From: Chrysemys picta bellii
Taxonomy: Eukaryota > Chordata > Testudines > Emydidae
Direction of reading: 5' to 3'
DNA length: 64,000 nt
NCBI RefSeq assembly: GCF_011386835.1
Contig: NC_088805.1
Location: 14,318,836-14,382,835, forward strand
The position numbers and the translations under genes were made by a program. Shown in pieces: positions 24,555-34,608 of this stretch. The first letter of the stretch is position 1; each line of letters starts with the position of its first letter. The notes beneath the pieces were generated by a model. It was not told where the DNA came from. It worked only from the letters and a program-made list of their open reading frames with translations, and did no database searches.

Positions 24555-24562
24555 ATTTGCAT
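24555..24562 (+). promoter_or_regulatory. Octamer ATTTGCAT, promoter of left VPREB3
   Basis: Perfect octamer 132 bp before the ATG, followed by GCTCTAAA at the TATA position, the same arrangement as in the lambda V promoters of this window. This suggests B-lineage expression. Confidence 0.82.
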
Positions 24563-24686
24563 AGACCACCTGGCTTGCCTGGCGCCCCAGGGCTCTAAAG
24601 CTGCTGCAGGTTTGCACAGAGCCAGGGGCCCGGCTGCACAGCGGCTGCCGATTCCTTTCCTTCTGGCTCCCTCCAAGGCCTTCGCC

Positions 24687-25333
24687 ATGGTGCTGCGCCT
24701 CCTGGCTCTCCTCCTCCCAGGGGTTTTGGTGCCAGGTAGGTTCCAGTGGGAGGCAGAGGAGATCAGGGAGTTCTGCAGAGGGAAGGACCCAAGGGCGAGG
24801 CTCCTGTGCTGAGCTATCGCTGCGCTGCAGACAGGGCCGGGCGGAGCAGGCAGGTGTGGTCAGGTGGGCTGCCGGAGGTGTGGCACGCGAGAGGTTAACC
24901 TGTAGCTGGTGCGGAGGCGATGCCGGAGGGGATAATGTCACAGTTCAGCCACTGGGGGTGGGATTGGCACATTCTGTCCATAACTGCGCCCTTGTTTCAT
25001 TCAGCTTCCAGGGCGCAGCCGGTGCTGACACAGCCGGCCTCCATTTTAGTGTTGCCGGGACAAACGGTGAAACTCTCTTGTGCCCTAAATCCTGGGTACA
25101 ACATCCGGGAGTTCGGGGTCTCCTGGTACCAGCAGAGACCTGGCAGCCCTCCGAGGTACCTGCTCTATTATAACTCGGAGGTGGACAAGGACAAGCCCTC
25201 TGGAATTCCGGACCGTTTCTCTGCGTCCAAAGACCCTGCCAGCAACGCCTGCGTTCTGACCATCGCCGCGGTCCAGGCCGAGGACCATGCTGACTATTAC
25301 TGCTCCATCAGGTATCCCATCTACTATCTCTAG
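24687..25333 (+). CDS. VPREB3: VPREB3, surrogate light-chain-like V protein (left copy)
   Basis: Non-rearranging V-like protein of B-lineage cells that, from knowledge of mammals and chicken, binds immunoglobulin chains in the endoplasmic reticulum. Exons 24687-24735 (signal peptide MVLRLLALLLPGVLVP) and 25005-25333 give 125 residues; human VPREB3 has about 123. Diagnostic blocks are IREFGVSWYQQRPG (human: IRDYGVSWYQQRAG), [20 protein letters not shown] and NACVLTI, and the protein stops soon after DYYCSIRYPIYYL. Both disulfide Cys and the FR2 Trp are present. There is no CACAGTG heptamer at its end, which fits a gene that does not rearrange, although a nonamer-like ACCAAAACC remains at 25343-25351. 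An inverted near-identical copy lies at 51335-51981. Confidence 0.93.
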
Positions 25334-25351
25334 AAATGTGGAACCAAAACC

Positions 25352-27203
25352 TGTGCTGGCCCCCGGGGGATTCTGAAGAGCCCCTGCTTGCAGAGCCTCG
25401 TGCCGAAGGAACCGCAGCCCTATAAGGAACAGAAAAAAGAAACGGCTCATGTTCTCCACCCTTGAATTAGCCTAGAGGTGAGGCCCCCTCCGGTCAGTTA
25501 TGCTCAGAGAGCTGTGACGGATGGTGGCTTCCTGTTTGACGCATGTCACCTGGTGGAGTGCAGAATGCTATGAGACACGCAGGGCCAGATCCTGCCAGGT
25601 GCTGGCACCTGCAGCTCCCACTGCACAGAGACCCTACCTAACGGAGCTGGTCTTTCACGCCCGCAGGCCCCTGTCCATCTGCTCAGATCCCCGTCAGCTG
25701 CATGTGGGGCACCCAGTACAGCTTGACACAAAAGCCAGATTTCTAAAGCACTAGTTCTGATGTTCAGGAGTATGTTATCTGCCTTTCCCACATACAGTGG
25801 GCCGGGTTCTCACTTACTCTGCTTCTGGGGCTTGGGACAGGAACAAAGGATGCTGATGGCGGTGGAGAGAGACAGTCCCTTTAAGCGACCTGTGCACTTC
25901 CTGTATTCGGGGCCCATTCAGGGCCCTGCCTAGTGCCTGGTGTAAGTTAGAGCAGTCTCGGGGCTTCTCTGATTTATACTCAGCGTAAGTGTTTGCCAGC
26001 TGCTGCTGCCTTCTTTCTCAGTTCTGAGGTTCTGAGGAAGTGTTTTTGTTTAAATGGGAAGACAAATAGATTCCTGCTCTCTCATCCCGGCTCTCTTCAA
26101 GGCCATTAGCCCATGGGGCTGAGAGAGAGAACTTGGTGGGGGCTTTTCCGTAAGATGGTGGCAGCACATCACTGCCCACGGCCGCACTCACCATGAAACC
26201 GTGGCCATCAGCCAGCAGCATGCACATGTTCCGGGGGGTTGAACCACCAGTCCTTAGCTCAGACTCACAGGACCCGGAGGGAAGAACGAAGAGCTCCGTG
26301 AGTTGAGTTCAGCCATCGCCAAGACAGCAGCTGAGAAATTCAGACAGTTTGTTAGCGTGGCTGGGCAGGGGGAGCGAGTGCCCTGCACACTCTGGTGCTG
26401 GGTAAATAATAAACATTAATGATAACTTTCCATCACAGTCGGCCTGGCCCTGCAGCCCTCAGCGGACCTGCCTGCCAATGTTTGGGAACAGCCGCTCTCT
26501 CTGGTGTGTACCAGGGAATGGGTGATTAGCTAACTCTGAGCACCACCACAATTGCTGAGCACGGGGCATTCCATTCAATGTATTCCCAAGTCCAAACCAG
26601 AGGAAAACAGCCCCCCAAGAGCCTCCTTTTATTGGACCAACGACACCCAGAATGAACGGCAATGGGGCTTCTCAGGAGAGGAAAGTTTTGCCTGTGTTTA
26701 AGTGAGTGCAGGTTTGGAGCCAAAATGAGCCTGTTTTGACAATCGCAGGGCCCGATTTTCAGATCTCTGCTTGTGCTTTTGGGGCCTTACTTTGCTGTAA
26801 TACATTCTTCACTCTAGCATTGTACACTGGAGGGGTTTGGTGTATGGGACACCCACGGAGGGTGACTCAGCTGTCACTGTTATCTAGCTAACTGCGTCCT
26901 GCCCTTAGGGCATGTCCAGGAACGTTCTGATGATGTGACGCTTCTCCCTTGCGTGTCACTTGCTATGCAGAACACCCAGCGTGATGGGGGCTGGATCCTG
27001 GTTGAGGCTTTTGTGAGATTCTGCAATACAAACAATAAATGCGAATAATTAGCTGCGTGTCTTGTATCCTGTGCAGCGTGGAGCTCATTGGGACACTTGG
27101 AACAGTCTCTCTTTAACCTCTCCCAATTGTTATTTTTTCTAAACTGCAGTTGGATGCGTCGCTGCCATTGGTCCAGACACAACACAGAGTTAGAGCTCTT
27201 TTA
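25352..27203. other. Intergenic DNA downstream of left VPREB3
   Basis: No exon recognised. The whole stretch is repeated inverted at 49465-51320. The duplicate match ends abruptly at 27203 ('gagctctttta'). Confidence 0.5.
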
Positions 27204-27207
27204 ATGA

Positions 27208-27960
27208 AGCCCAGTGTGATGCTGTGGCCAAAAAAGCTAATGCAATCCTGGGATGCAAAACCAGGGAAATCTTGCATTGGAGTAGAGCGGTTATTTCACC
27301 TCTGTATCTGGCACTGCTGGAATCCTGTGTCCAGCTCTGGTACCCACAATTCATGAAGGCTGTTGATAAATTGGAGAGGGGTCAGCAATGAGAATGATTA
27401 ATGGATTAGAAAACCTGCCTCATAGCGATAGAGTCAAGCAGTTCAATCGATTTAGCTTACCAAAACGAGACAGTTAAGGGGTGACTTGATTACAGTCTAT
27501 AAGTACGTACATGGGGAACAAATATATAATAATGGGCTCTTCAGTCTAGCAAAAGTACAAGATCCATTGGCTAGAAGCTGAAGTTAGACAAATTCAGATT
27601 GGAAAAAAGGTGTAAATTTTTAAGGTGAGTGTAATGAACCACTGGAACAATTTACCCAGCATCGTGGTGGAGTCTCCATCAGGGATGTTTTACTACAAGC
27701 TCTGCTCTAGGAATTATTGTGGGGAAGTTCTGTGGCCTGAGTTCTACAGGAGACCAAACTAATGGTCACAATGGTCCCTTCTGGCCTTGGAATGGTCCCT
27801 TCTGGCCTTCTCTACAAACACGACTTCTGTTGTCTACCCCTGTCATTGTCATTCACTCTCACTTAGATTCAGAAGGGCCAGAAGGGACCATCAGATCATC
27901 TAGCCTGACTTCCTGTACATCACAGGCCACTAATCGGCACCCAGCACCCGCAAACTGAAC
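27208..27960 (+). mobile_element. CR1-type LINE 3' fragments (left copy)
   Basis: The plus strand reads as the decayed C-terminal part of a CR1-like reverse-transcriptase frame (WNNLP core in 'cactggaacaatttacccag') ending in 'aatggtcccttctggcctt'. From about 27840 a second fragment runs in the opposite sense ('gggccagaagggaccatcag'). Stops and frameshifts make it inactive. The same unit recurs at 55915-56640. Confidence 0.75.
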
Positions 27961-28346
27961 CCAACAACTAAAATAGACCAAAGTATTCCAGCTGTCGGGA
28001 GACTAGACTGGCCTGTGCCGCGGGCAGAGAACAGGAGGGACGGAGGTGCACCAGTAGCAGGGCAATGGTTAAGTGAGATGTACCCAGATACTTATCCTGC
28101 CGAGTGCCCCATACCCACACGCTCAGGGGGAGGCTTGAGCCGTTCCCAGGGACACATCCAGAGCAAAAGGCCATCGGGATCGTTGCAGAATTGTTCAGGA
28201 AGGGGGTAGAACTCCTTACTCTGGCCACTTCTGGAGCCAGGAAACTGTGGCTGGAGCGTTGGTCTGACCAGGGGCGGCAGGGCTGAGAACTGAGGGCGTC
28301 TGGATCATGAAAAGAGCACGATGTCTGACCTCCACCCCTGAGTCTC

Positions 28347-28395
28347 ATTTGCATACTGGGCTGCACCAGCTTGACCCTGGAGGGCTCATTTGCAT
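28347..28395 (+). promoter_or_regulatory. Twin octamers ATTTGCAT, promoter of V segment A
   Basis: Two perfect octamers at 28347-28354 and 28388-28395, 174 and 133 bp before the ATG, with GCTCTAAAGG at the TATA position after the second. The other V promoters have one perfect octamer, or one perfect plus one decayed. The pair is kept in segment G. Confidence 0.85.
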
Positions 28396-28520
28396 ACTTG
28401 GCTGCCCTACCCCTGCCCATAAGGGCTCTAAAGGCTGCCACAGGGTTTCACAAAGGCAGGGAACAAGCTGCAAACCAGCAGAAACCCAGCTCCTGTGACC
28501 TCTCCCCATCTCCCTGCACC

Positions 28521-28991
28521 ATGGCCCAGCCCACGCTGCCTCTCAGTCTCCTGGGGCTTTTCCTGACAGGTAACGGCTACAGCAGATTGACGTCTGACCA
28601 CGCCTGGAAACCGAGGTCAGCCGAAAACGTGGCAGTAATAGCGGTGCTCACCCCCCTGCTCTTTGCTTTCTGCAGGTTGCTACGCTCAGGTGACTCAGCC
28701 GCCCTCCGAGTTCGTGTCTCCCGGGGGGAATGTCCAGCTCCCCTGCACGCTAGAGGGCAGTTACACCGTCAGCGCCAACCGTGTCATTTGGATACAGCAG
28801 AGGCCGGGCAGCGTCCCCAGATACCTGATGTATTTTTACACTGAATCTAACAAAGGCCTGGGCTCGGGGGTCCCCAGCCGGTTCGCTGGCTCTCGCTCTG
28901 GCTCCGACAAGATTGGCTATTTAACCATCACTGGGGCCCAGGCAGAGGACGATGCCGTCTATTACTGTGTTACGTGGACTGGGAGTGCTTG
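28521..28991 (+). CDS. Lambda V segment A (apparently functional)
   Basis: Germline V segment for the lambda light chain. Leader exon 28521-28569 (MAQPTLPLSLLGLFLT), GT..AG intron, V exon 28676-28991. The V domain starts GCYAQVTQPPSEFVSPGG, has Cys in VQLPC, Trp in VIWIQQRPG, FR3 SRFAGSRSGSDKIGYLTI and ends DDAVYYCVTWTGSAC. No stop or frameshift before the RSS. It has an extra Cys at the end of germline CDR3. FR2 carries WIQQ rather than the usual WYQQ. Segment G at 57199 is its duplicate. Confidence 0.9.
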
Positions 28992-29030
28992 CACAGTGCT
29001 ACCGTCCTATGGGGAAGTGAGACAAAAACC
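28992..29030 (+). promoter_or_regulatory. 23-spacer RSS of V segment A (consensus)
   Basis: Heptamer CACAGTG (28992-28998), exactly 23 bp spacer, nonamer ACAAAAACC (29022-29030). Both elements match the V(D)J consensus, so this should be a strong substrate for joining to a 12-spacer J. Confidence 0.95.
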
Positions 29031-29215
29031 TTCTCACTCCACTGCAGCCCTGCGGCAAGGCTGCGCCTGCTCTGAGCACCAGCCTGCTTCTTACACGGGG
29101 GGCGTTGGCACCTGCTCCCCTCACAGCTCCTCATGCGGGAGACGCACCCTCAGCCCTGAAATACCCTGTGAGCTCAGGCCTGGTCACTGCTCACGGGTCT
29201 CTTGGTTTCTGATAG

Positions 29216-29293
29216 TTGTCTTGTCACTCAAGAGCTGAGGCAGCTGTCCTCCGTGGCAGGGTGCCCAGGAAAGACTGTCCATTCTCCTGCACC
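29216..29293 (+). pseudogene. Lambda V relic: intron end and FR1 only
   Basis: The DNA before it ('ctcttggtttctgatag') is like the end of the leader intron of V segment C. The following frame reads LVTQELRQLSSVAG then CPGKTVHSPA, a degraded FR1. Homology stops before the first disulfide Cys, and no FR2 to FR3 or RSS follows. The duplicate is at 57894-57967. Confidence 0.75.
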
Positions 29294-29869
29294 ACAACTC
29301 TCAAAGACACCCAGAATCCTTTGCACTGACCGCAGCATGGCCAATGCAGTTCTAAGGACTGAGAGGGGTAGCCGGGAACAGTATTTACCTGCTGCTTTTG
29401 CCTGAGCAGAAACGGCCTCTCTCCTTTGGTGGGAGATGGGGGTGGGCAGAGACTCCACAGGTGGGGAAGAGCAGAAAACACAACTGCTAAGGCTGGGATA
29501 CACTGAAGAATACTGAGAATCCTGTAGCACTAATATAGCACTTATCATCCACACATCTGTGACATTCCCAGGGTACAATCCAGACTACTGAGTAGCTGTG
29601 TCATCCCTGCCCTCAACCTGGGGTGCCCTGTACAATGCCTTGCTGCTGTAGCCTCCAGCCTGGATTGCTCACAAACAGCCTCCGGCATGTAGGTCACTCC
29701 CAGTTGTGTCTCTGTGTGTGCTGCAGCCAGCCAGCCACACCTTGGCTCGTACCAGCCTGAATTATACTGCAGGGTGACCCCAACACACTCCCACTCCCTG
29801 ATTTCCCCCCAGGAATGTATGTCCTGCACTGCCCAGCCCTCTCCTGGACAATACAAGCTTATATAAAGT

Positions 29870-30198
29870 CCGTCATTTTATCTGATGATATGTATACATC
29901 TTATTACCTTCAATTCAAACGCACTAGAATAAATACAAGAATAAAACAAGTTTATTAACTACAAAGAGAGAGATTTGAAGGGAGTATAAGTAATGAGGTA
30001 CAAAAATGAGAAATGGTTATAAGTAAAATAAAGATGAAAGACAGTTAGTGCCTAACTCAATAACTATGTTAAACACAAAACAAAGTTTTCTCATCTCAGG
30101 CTCTCAACAGACTCTTAGTGGCCACACTTCTCAGGCCAGGACCCTGTCTCCAGTTGAATGGCTGCTCCCTGTGTTCCTTCTGGGGCACTGAATCAATG

Positions 30199-30236
<38 letters not shown>

Positions 30237-30640
30237 GAGGGGGAGCTTTTGGGTGTCTCCCCTTTATTTGTATAATCCTCTTCCCCCTTTGAGAAGCATC
30301 TCCAGCTGGGAGCATGGCAACAGGCAGACTGTGTGGACAGGAACTCCATGCTATTTCTTTGCTAAGATGTAGATTTTTCACCCATGCCCCTTTTCCTACC
30401 AATGAAGAGCCACTGAGCAGGTAATGGCCCATTGGTCTTGTTTACACCTGGCCAAGGTGTGAGCTTGCCCTTACATAGAGTGGAATCTTCTAACTTTACA
30501 TACAATGTTGCCACACGTATTTTACCAGGACAATAATGAGGTTATTATTATGAGGTTTTAAGAGATACCTCCCAAGAAATACTTTGTACAAAGATTATTC
30601 CATTAGTGGACACAGGGGTATATTCTGTCACAACATCCTA
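29870..30640 (-). repeat. LTR-like repeat with (GA)n tract
   Basis: Contains a purine simple repeat (about 30202-30233, alternating AG) and, in reverse orientation, the phrases of the LTR-like element at 13770-14400 (for example 'cagacaggcagtctgtg'-type stretches near 30330 and the 'gtggacacaggggtatattc' end at 30606). The right copy has the same unit at about 58920-59636 with a slightly shorter GA tract. Confidence 0.55.
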
Positions 30641-31434
30641 TAGTGCTTTACAGAGGAGAATCTTCACTCCCGTGTGTGTGTGTGTGTGTGCACGACAATA
30701 GGTTTTGCAGGTCCAAATATTAATCCTTACCTTTATGCAGGCGTTAAGCTATTTAAAGAGTGTGTGCAAGTGTTAGAATTAGTAGCAGGGGTCCAGAAGT
30801 GCCCAAGTGTTTTTGCCGACACACCAGTCAGGGGTTTATAGAGAATTTGTCTCTCTACAATGCAGCTCTCATTGTATGAGAAACCATCTCTTCATGTTTG
30901 ACCCCTTTGTTGCCCAGTCTCTGCTCCCTCTCCAGCCACACTGGGGTGTGTGTTTGGGTGGATGCTTGTAAAAAGCGCGTCTCTGATTCCTTTTGGTTTT
31001 CCCATGGTGCAATGGTGCCACGTGACAATTCTTACCTGTAAGCACGCGCGAGCTCTGGCCACTGAGAGACTCAGTCCAAGTTCTCTTTACTCCTCCTCTC
31101 CTTTCGTTCCCGGTTTTCAATACGCTGTGATTCTAGACAAGGTGGTCGTGCTGCTGCAATACAGATGGCGCAACAGCTCTGCAGCATTTCAGATACCATC
31201 TGTGCTGCCGTTAGTCCCTTCTCTGCATTTGAATTTTCAAATTGGACGTTTCTAACCTTTGCCTAACTGGGGCAGGTCCGACAGGGAGACGCTGTGACCC
31301 GGGGAAGGACGGGGGATCAGGTCTTCACGCAGGGCCGTATGGCTGATTTGCATTGCAAGATGTAATGGGAATAACCAGAGATCAGTGCATCCAATAGACT
31401 GACGGAGCCCCACCCTTGGGGTTCATTTGCATAC

Positions 31435-31442
31435 TAGCCAGT
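31435..31442 (+). promoter_or_regulatory. Octamer ATTTGCAT, promoter of V segment B
   Basis: Perfect octamer 140 bp before the ATG, followed by GGTTTTAAAGG at the TATA position. The promoter remains intact although the segment is frameshifted. Confidence 0.8.
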
Positions 31443-31574
31443 CTCAGCCCTGCCCCTCATGGTTTTAAAGGTGCCTGGAGGGTTGCCCAGAGCCAGGGCT
31501 CAAGCTGCAAACAGGCATAAGCAGAGCTGCCAAATCGGGCTCCTTCCTGTCCACCTCCATCTCCTCCCTGCACC

Positions 31575-32263
31575 ATGGCCCAGTCCACCCTGACTCTCTG
31601 TGTCCTGGGGCTTTTCCTGGCAGGTGAGTGGTCAGGGGTGTGTAATGCCCAACGCGCCCCCACCTGGCTGATAACACTCCGGGTGGGACTCTGCCTTTCA
31701 ACGGGCCTCGAAGTCACGTAGGTGCTTTTGAAAATGTCCTTTTGTGTTCAAGCCGAGGGTCCCCCAGCCCTTTACAAACGCCGGGACTATTATCCCCAGT
31801 GTACCAAGGGGAAACGGAGGAGCAGAAGTGACTTCTCTAAGATCCCAAAGGAGCCTTTGGAAGGGCAGGAGCAGGACCTAAAAGTCCTGACCGCCCGACC
31901 CCTGTTTTAGCCACTGAGCTTTGCTAATTTCTGGTTTGGTCACAGCTCACTCGGCCAACCCTGCCTCAGCCTGCCTCAGAGTCAGTGCCCCCAGGAGGCA
32001 CCAACAAACTCTCCTGCACCAGGAGTAGTGGAACGAGCATCAGTGGCTACTACATTCGCTGGGTTCAGCAAACCGCCGGGACCCCTCCGAGATATCTGCT
32101 GGATTACAAAGACGAATCTAGCAAGCAGCAGGGCTCTGGGGTCCCTGCTCGGTTCTCTGCTTCCAAAGACACCTCCAGCAACATTTGCTATTTAACCATC
32201 ACGGGGATCCAAGCAGAGGATGATGCTGATTATTACTGTGGTACATCATATAACAATGCTCTA
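31575..32263 (+). pseudogene. Lambda V segment B (frameshift at start of V exon)
   Basis: Leader 31575-31623 (MAQSTLTLCVLGLFLA), V exon 31946-32263. From the acceptor to the conserved CAG codon of FR1 there are 24 bases where segment D has 23, so the leader frame and the V frame do not agree. Read in the V frame the domain is otherwise good: PASESVPPGGTNKLSC, YIRWVQQTAG, ARFSASKDTSSN, DDADYYCGTSYN. The RSS is consensus. It could still donate sequence if this species diversifies V genes by conversion, but as a germline gene it should be null. The intron holds a MIR-like relic (about 31750-31915). Confidence 0.82.
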
Positions 32264-32302
32264 CACAGTGATATGTTGAGACAGGGAACTGAGACAAAAA
32301 CC
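32264..32302 (+). promoter_or_regulatory. 23-spacer RSS of V segment B (consensus)
   Basis: CACAGTG at 32264-32270, 23 bp spacer, ACAAAAACC at 32294-32302. Perfect despite the frameshift in the segment, so it may still be rearranged non-productively. Confidence 0.93.
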
Positions 32303-33955
32303 TTCTGTACCCTATGGCCCCTGGAGACCTAACCACAGAAATCCCAAGAGAGGGCATCACAGAAAACAGAAATATACAATTAGTAGATATTGACCCCTGT
32401 GGAAGTTCCTTGTAGAATTGGTATCCTCTGCCCCATTCCACTATGTGCCAGCTAACACGATGTGCTGTTGTAAATTAGCATGATCTGTGTTTCATGGGAA
32501 AATCCCGTGGAGCAAAGCCCTGGCAGACAGTGATGTGTTACATGGATTCCTTCACAGTGCCAGTGTTTGTGCACTGTGACTAAAATAATTACAAGCAAAG
32601 AAGCTGTGAGCAGAATCACTGATGCTGAGAAACAGATGAGCAAAAGAGAGACTATCAGGGGACGCAGACAAGGCTCGTTACGCATCAGAGGCCTGATGCA
32701 CCAGTCAGTTGTCTGTGCACAACTCTCATGAAAGTCACTGGGACTGCAGCACTGCAAGCATGCAAGTGACACGGGAACTTTAGTGAGCCGGACGGTATAG
32801 AGAAGAGACAGATAATGACCACCAGGGGGCAGCATAGGAGAAGGCCCAATAACGTTACCGACAATCTTGTCCAATGTGAGGCACAAGGGAAGAAGTCTCT
32901 AGAGTTATAAAACCATGATTTGTTTTGTAGTGTGATTTGTTCTTAATGAACTTTTTTCAATAGTGCCAAGTAAATCCCTGACCAGAAGTGTGAGGTGATT
33001 TATTTAGAGCAATGGGATAAGGGTGTTTTTACGTATACAAAATAAATACTTAGTGTAATGTGCAAGTTGCACTCATTAATTTCCATGGGAACAGCTGTTC
33101 ATTAGGCAGCACTAGCAATGTTTTAGTAAGTTTCCCAGCATGGGACCCAGTTTAGAGATTGCCTTGGTGCTGTTCCAGCCCATTTGGATCTTCTCTCTTG
33201 AAACACGTGCAGAACTGTGAGCCTATGGCCAGATGCGTCAGTGCCTGCTTCCTCTCTGAGTGGAGAGGGGAAAGGATGGCTCTAAATAGCCTCATTTCCA
33301 TACGTGATATACCCGCAATTCCCCCAGTCACATTTGGAAATCTCAGTGGACAAGTCACTGAACTGATGGAAACAGAACTGGAAATAGAACCATTAAAATG
33401 CGCATGACACGTTTAGTTCACACACTAATATGCACTTAATAAATTAGGCCCCATTTTGGCAAAGCATTTAAGCACCTGTTTAAATTTAAGCATGGGGTTA
33501 AAGTGTGTGTGTAAGTGCTGTAGTGAAAGGGGGCCCTACCCGTCGGTTTGTGTGCTGCACACATCCATAATGCATCAGGCACCTACACGGCTGATCAGGG
33601 ATTAATGAGTTGTTCTTAACCATGCCTCTTGGCATTTTCTTTCAGTAAATTTCTGGCCACAAACCAACATGTCACCCGATTAACCCATCACACCCAGGCC
33701 CTGCATGGTGATTTTGTTACTGCCGGGGGCGCTGCTGTGTCCTGTACTGATGTAGAACTTTAGCATTAAGCTCTGTGACCCCTTTCACAACACCAGGAGC
33801 TGTGGTGTTACCCGAAGGGGACCCTGGTGATGGGTGTGAGTGGGTCAGGCCTGCAGTCAGGATGAGATCTCAGGGCTCAGCAGCACTGGCGATGCTGGTG
33901 GTGCTTCAGGGTACGGAGTGGGATTGTGGAATAATGGCGCCACCCCTCAGGGCTC
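32303..33955. other. Intergenic between V segments B and C
   Basis: No exon, repeat family or RSS recognised. No match elsewhere in the window: this part is missing from the right-hand copy. Confidence 0.5.
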
Positions 33956-33963
33956 ATTTGCAT
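33956..33963 (+). promoter_or_regulatory. Octamer ATTTGCAT, promoter of V segment C
   Basis: Perfect octamer 154 bp before the ATG, followed by GGCTCTAAAAGC at the TATA position. Confidence 0.8.
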
Positions 33964-34109
33964 ATTGGGCGGCCCCACCTCTGTCCTCAGGGCTCTAAAA
34001 GCTGCTGTAGAATTGCACAAAGTCAGGGGTTGGACTGGGGTGCAAAGCCACAGAAACCCAAGTACAACATCGGGGTTCTCCGATCCACCGTCCATCACCT
34101 CCCTGCACC

Positions 34110-34569
34110 ATGGCCCTGACTTCTCTAACTCTCTGTCTCCTGGGGCTTTCCCTGGCAGGTAATTCCTCTAGCAACTCACCGGGCACATGAAGTACAGTCT
34201 GAATTCAGCTTTGGTCACTGCTAACTTGTCTCTTGGTTTCTGACAGTGCCCTACACAAAGGCTGTATTGACCCAGGTGGCCTCGGTGTCTGTGTCTCCAG
34301 GAAACGCTGCTAAACTGTCCTGCACCTTGAGCGCGGGCAGCAGCATCAGTAGCGCCCACGTGAGCTGGCTGCAGCAGAAATCAGGGAACCCACCCAGATA
34401 CCTGCTCTCTTGTAAAGATGAATCCAGCGAAGGGCTGGCCTCGGGGGCCTCCAACCGGTTCTCGGCTACCAAAGAGGCCTCCACTAACACCTGTTATTTA
34501 GCCATCTCTGCAGTCGAAGCAGAGGATGAGGCCAGTTATTACTGTCTAACATCGAGTGGTGGCGAGTAA
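34110..34569 (+). pseudogene. Lambda V segment C (in-frame stop at 3' end, weak heptamer)
   Basis: Leader 34110-34158 (MALTSLTLCLLGLSLA), V exon from 34247: VPYTKAVLTQVASVSVSPGN, Cys in AAKLSC, VSWLQQKSGNPP, NRFSATKEAST, DEASYYCLTSSGGE, then TAA directly before the expected heptamer. The stop is the last germline codon, so exonuclease trimming during joining could remove it. The heptamer position reads CACTGCA instead of CACAGTG, keeping only the essential CAC. I class it as ORF or pseudogene rather than functional. Confidence 0.72.
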
Positions 34570-34608
34570 CACTGCACAACAGCTTCACGGGGAACTGAGA
34601 CCAAAACC
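34570..34608 (+). promoter_or_regulatory. Degenerate 23-spacer RSS of V segment C
   Basis: CACTGCA (34570-34576), 23 bp spacer, ACCAAAACC (34600-34608). The nonamer is near-consensus; the heptamer has lost its last four positions. Expected to recombine poorly. Confidence 0.75.

Larger units (their letters stand above)
20120..31298 (+). repeat. Segmental duplication, left copy (main part)
   Basis: This stretch is repeated in the right half of the window in pieces: about 20120-21230 matches 47625-48372 directly; 21227-27203 matches 55440-49465 inverted; 27208-30510 matches 55915-59636 directly; and 30510-31298 matches 60390-59637 inverted. The left copy carries the VPREB1-like gene, VPREB3, V segment A and a V relic. 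A further matched piece is 38880-40380 with 60386-61900. The boundaries come from reading both ends of each match. Confidence 0.88.

Noticed and set aside
24273..24941. 222-codon open frame on the minus strand over the VPREB3 promoter and leader, repeated at 51727-52395 on plus
   Set aside because: It lies antisense to the VPREB3 promoter and leader exon, shows no domain, and is conserved only because the block is duplicated.
25343..25351. Functional RSS at the end of VPREB3
   Set aside because: There is no heptamer at 23 or 12 bp before the nonamer-like word, and the gene has its own stop codon before it.
28371..28844. 157-codon frame through the leader of V segment A, and its duplicate at 57049-57522
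   Set aside because: It reads through the leader intron and then out of the V frame; the spliced V segment explains the sequence.
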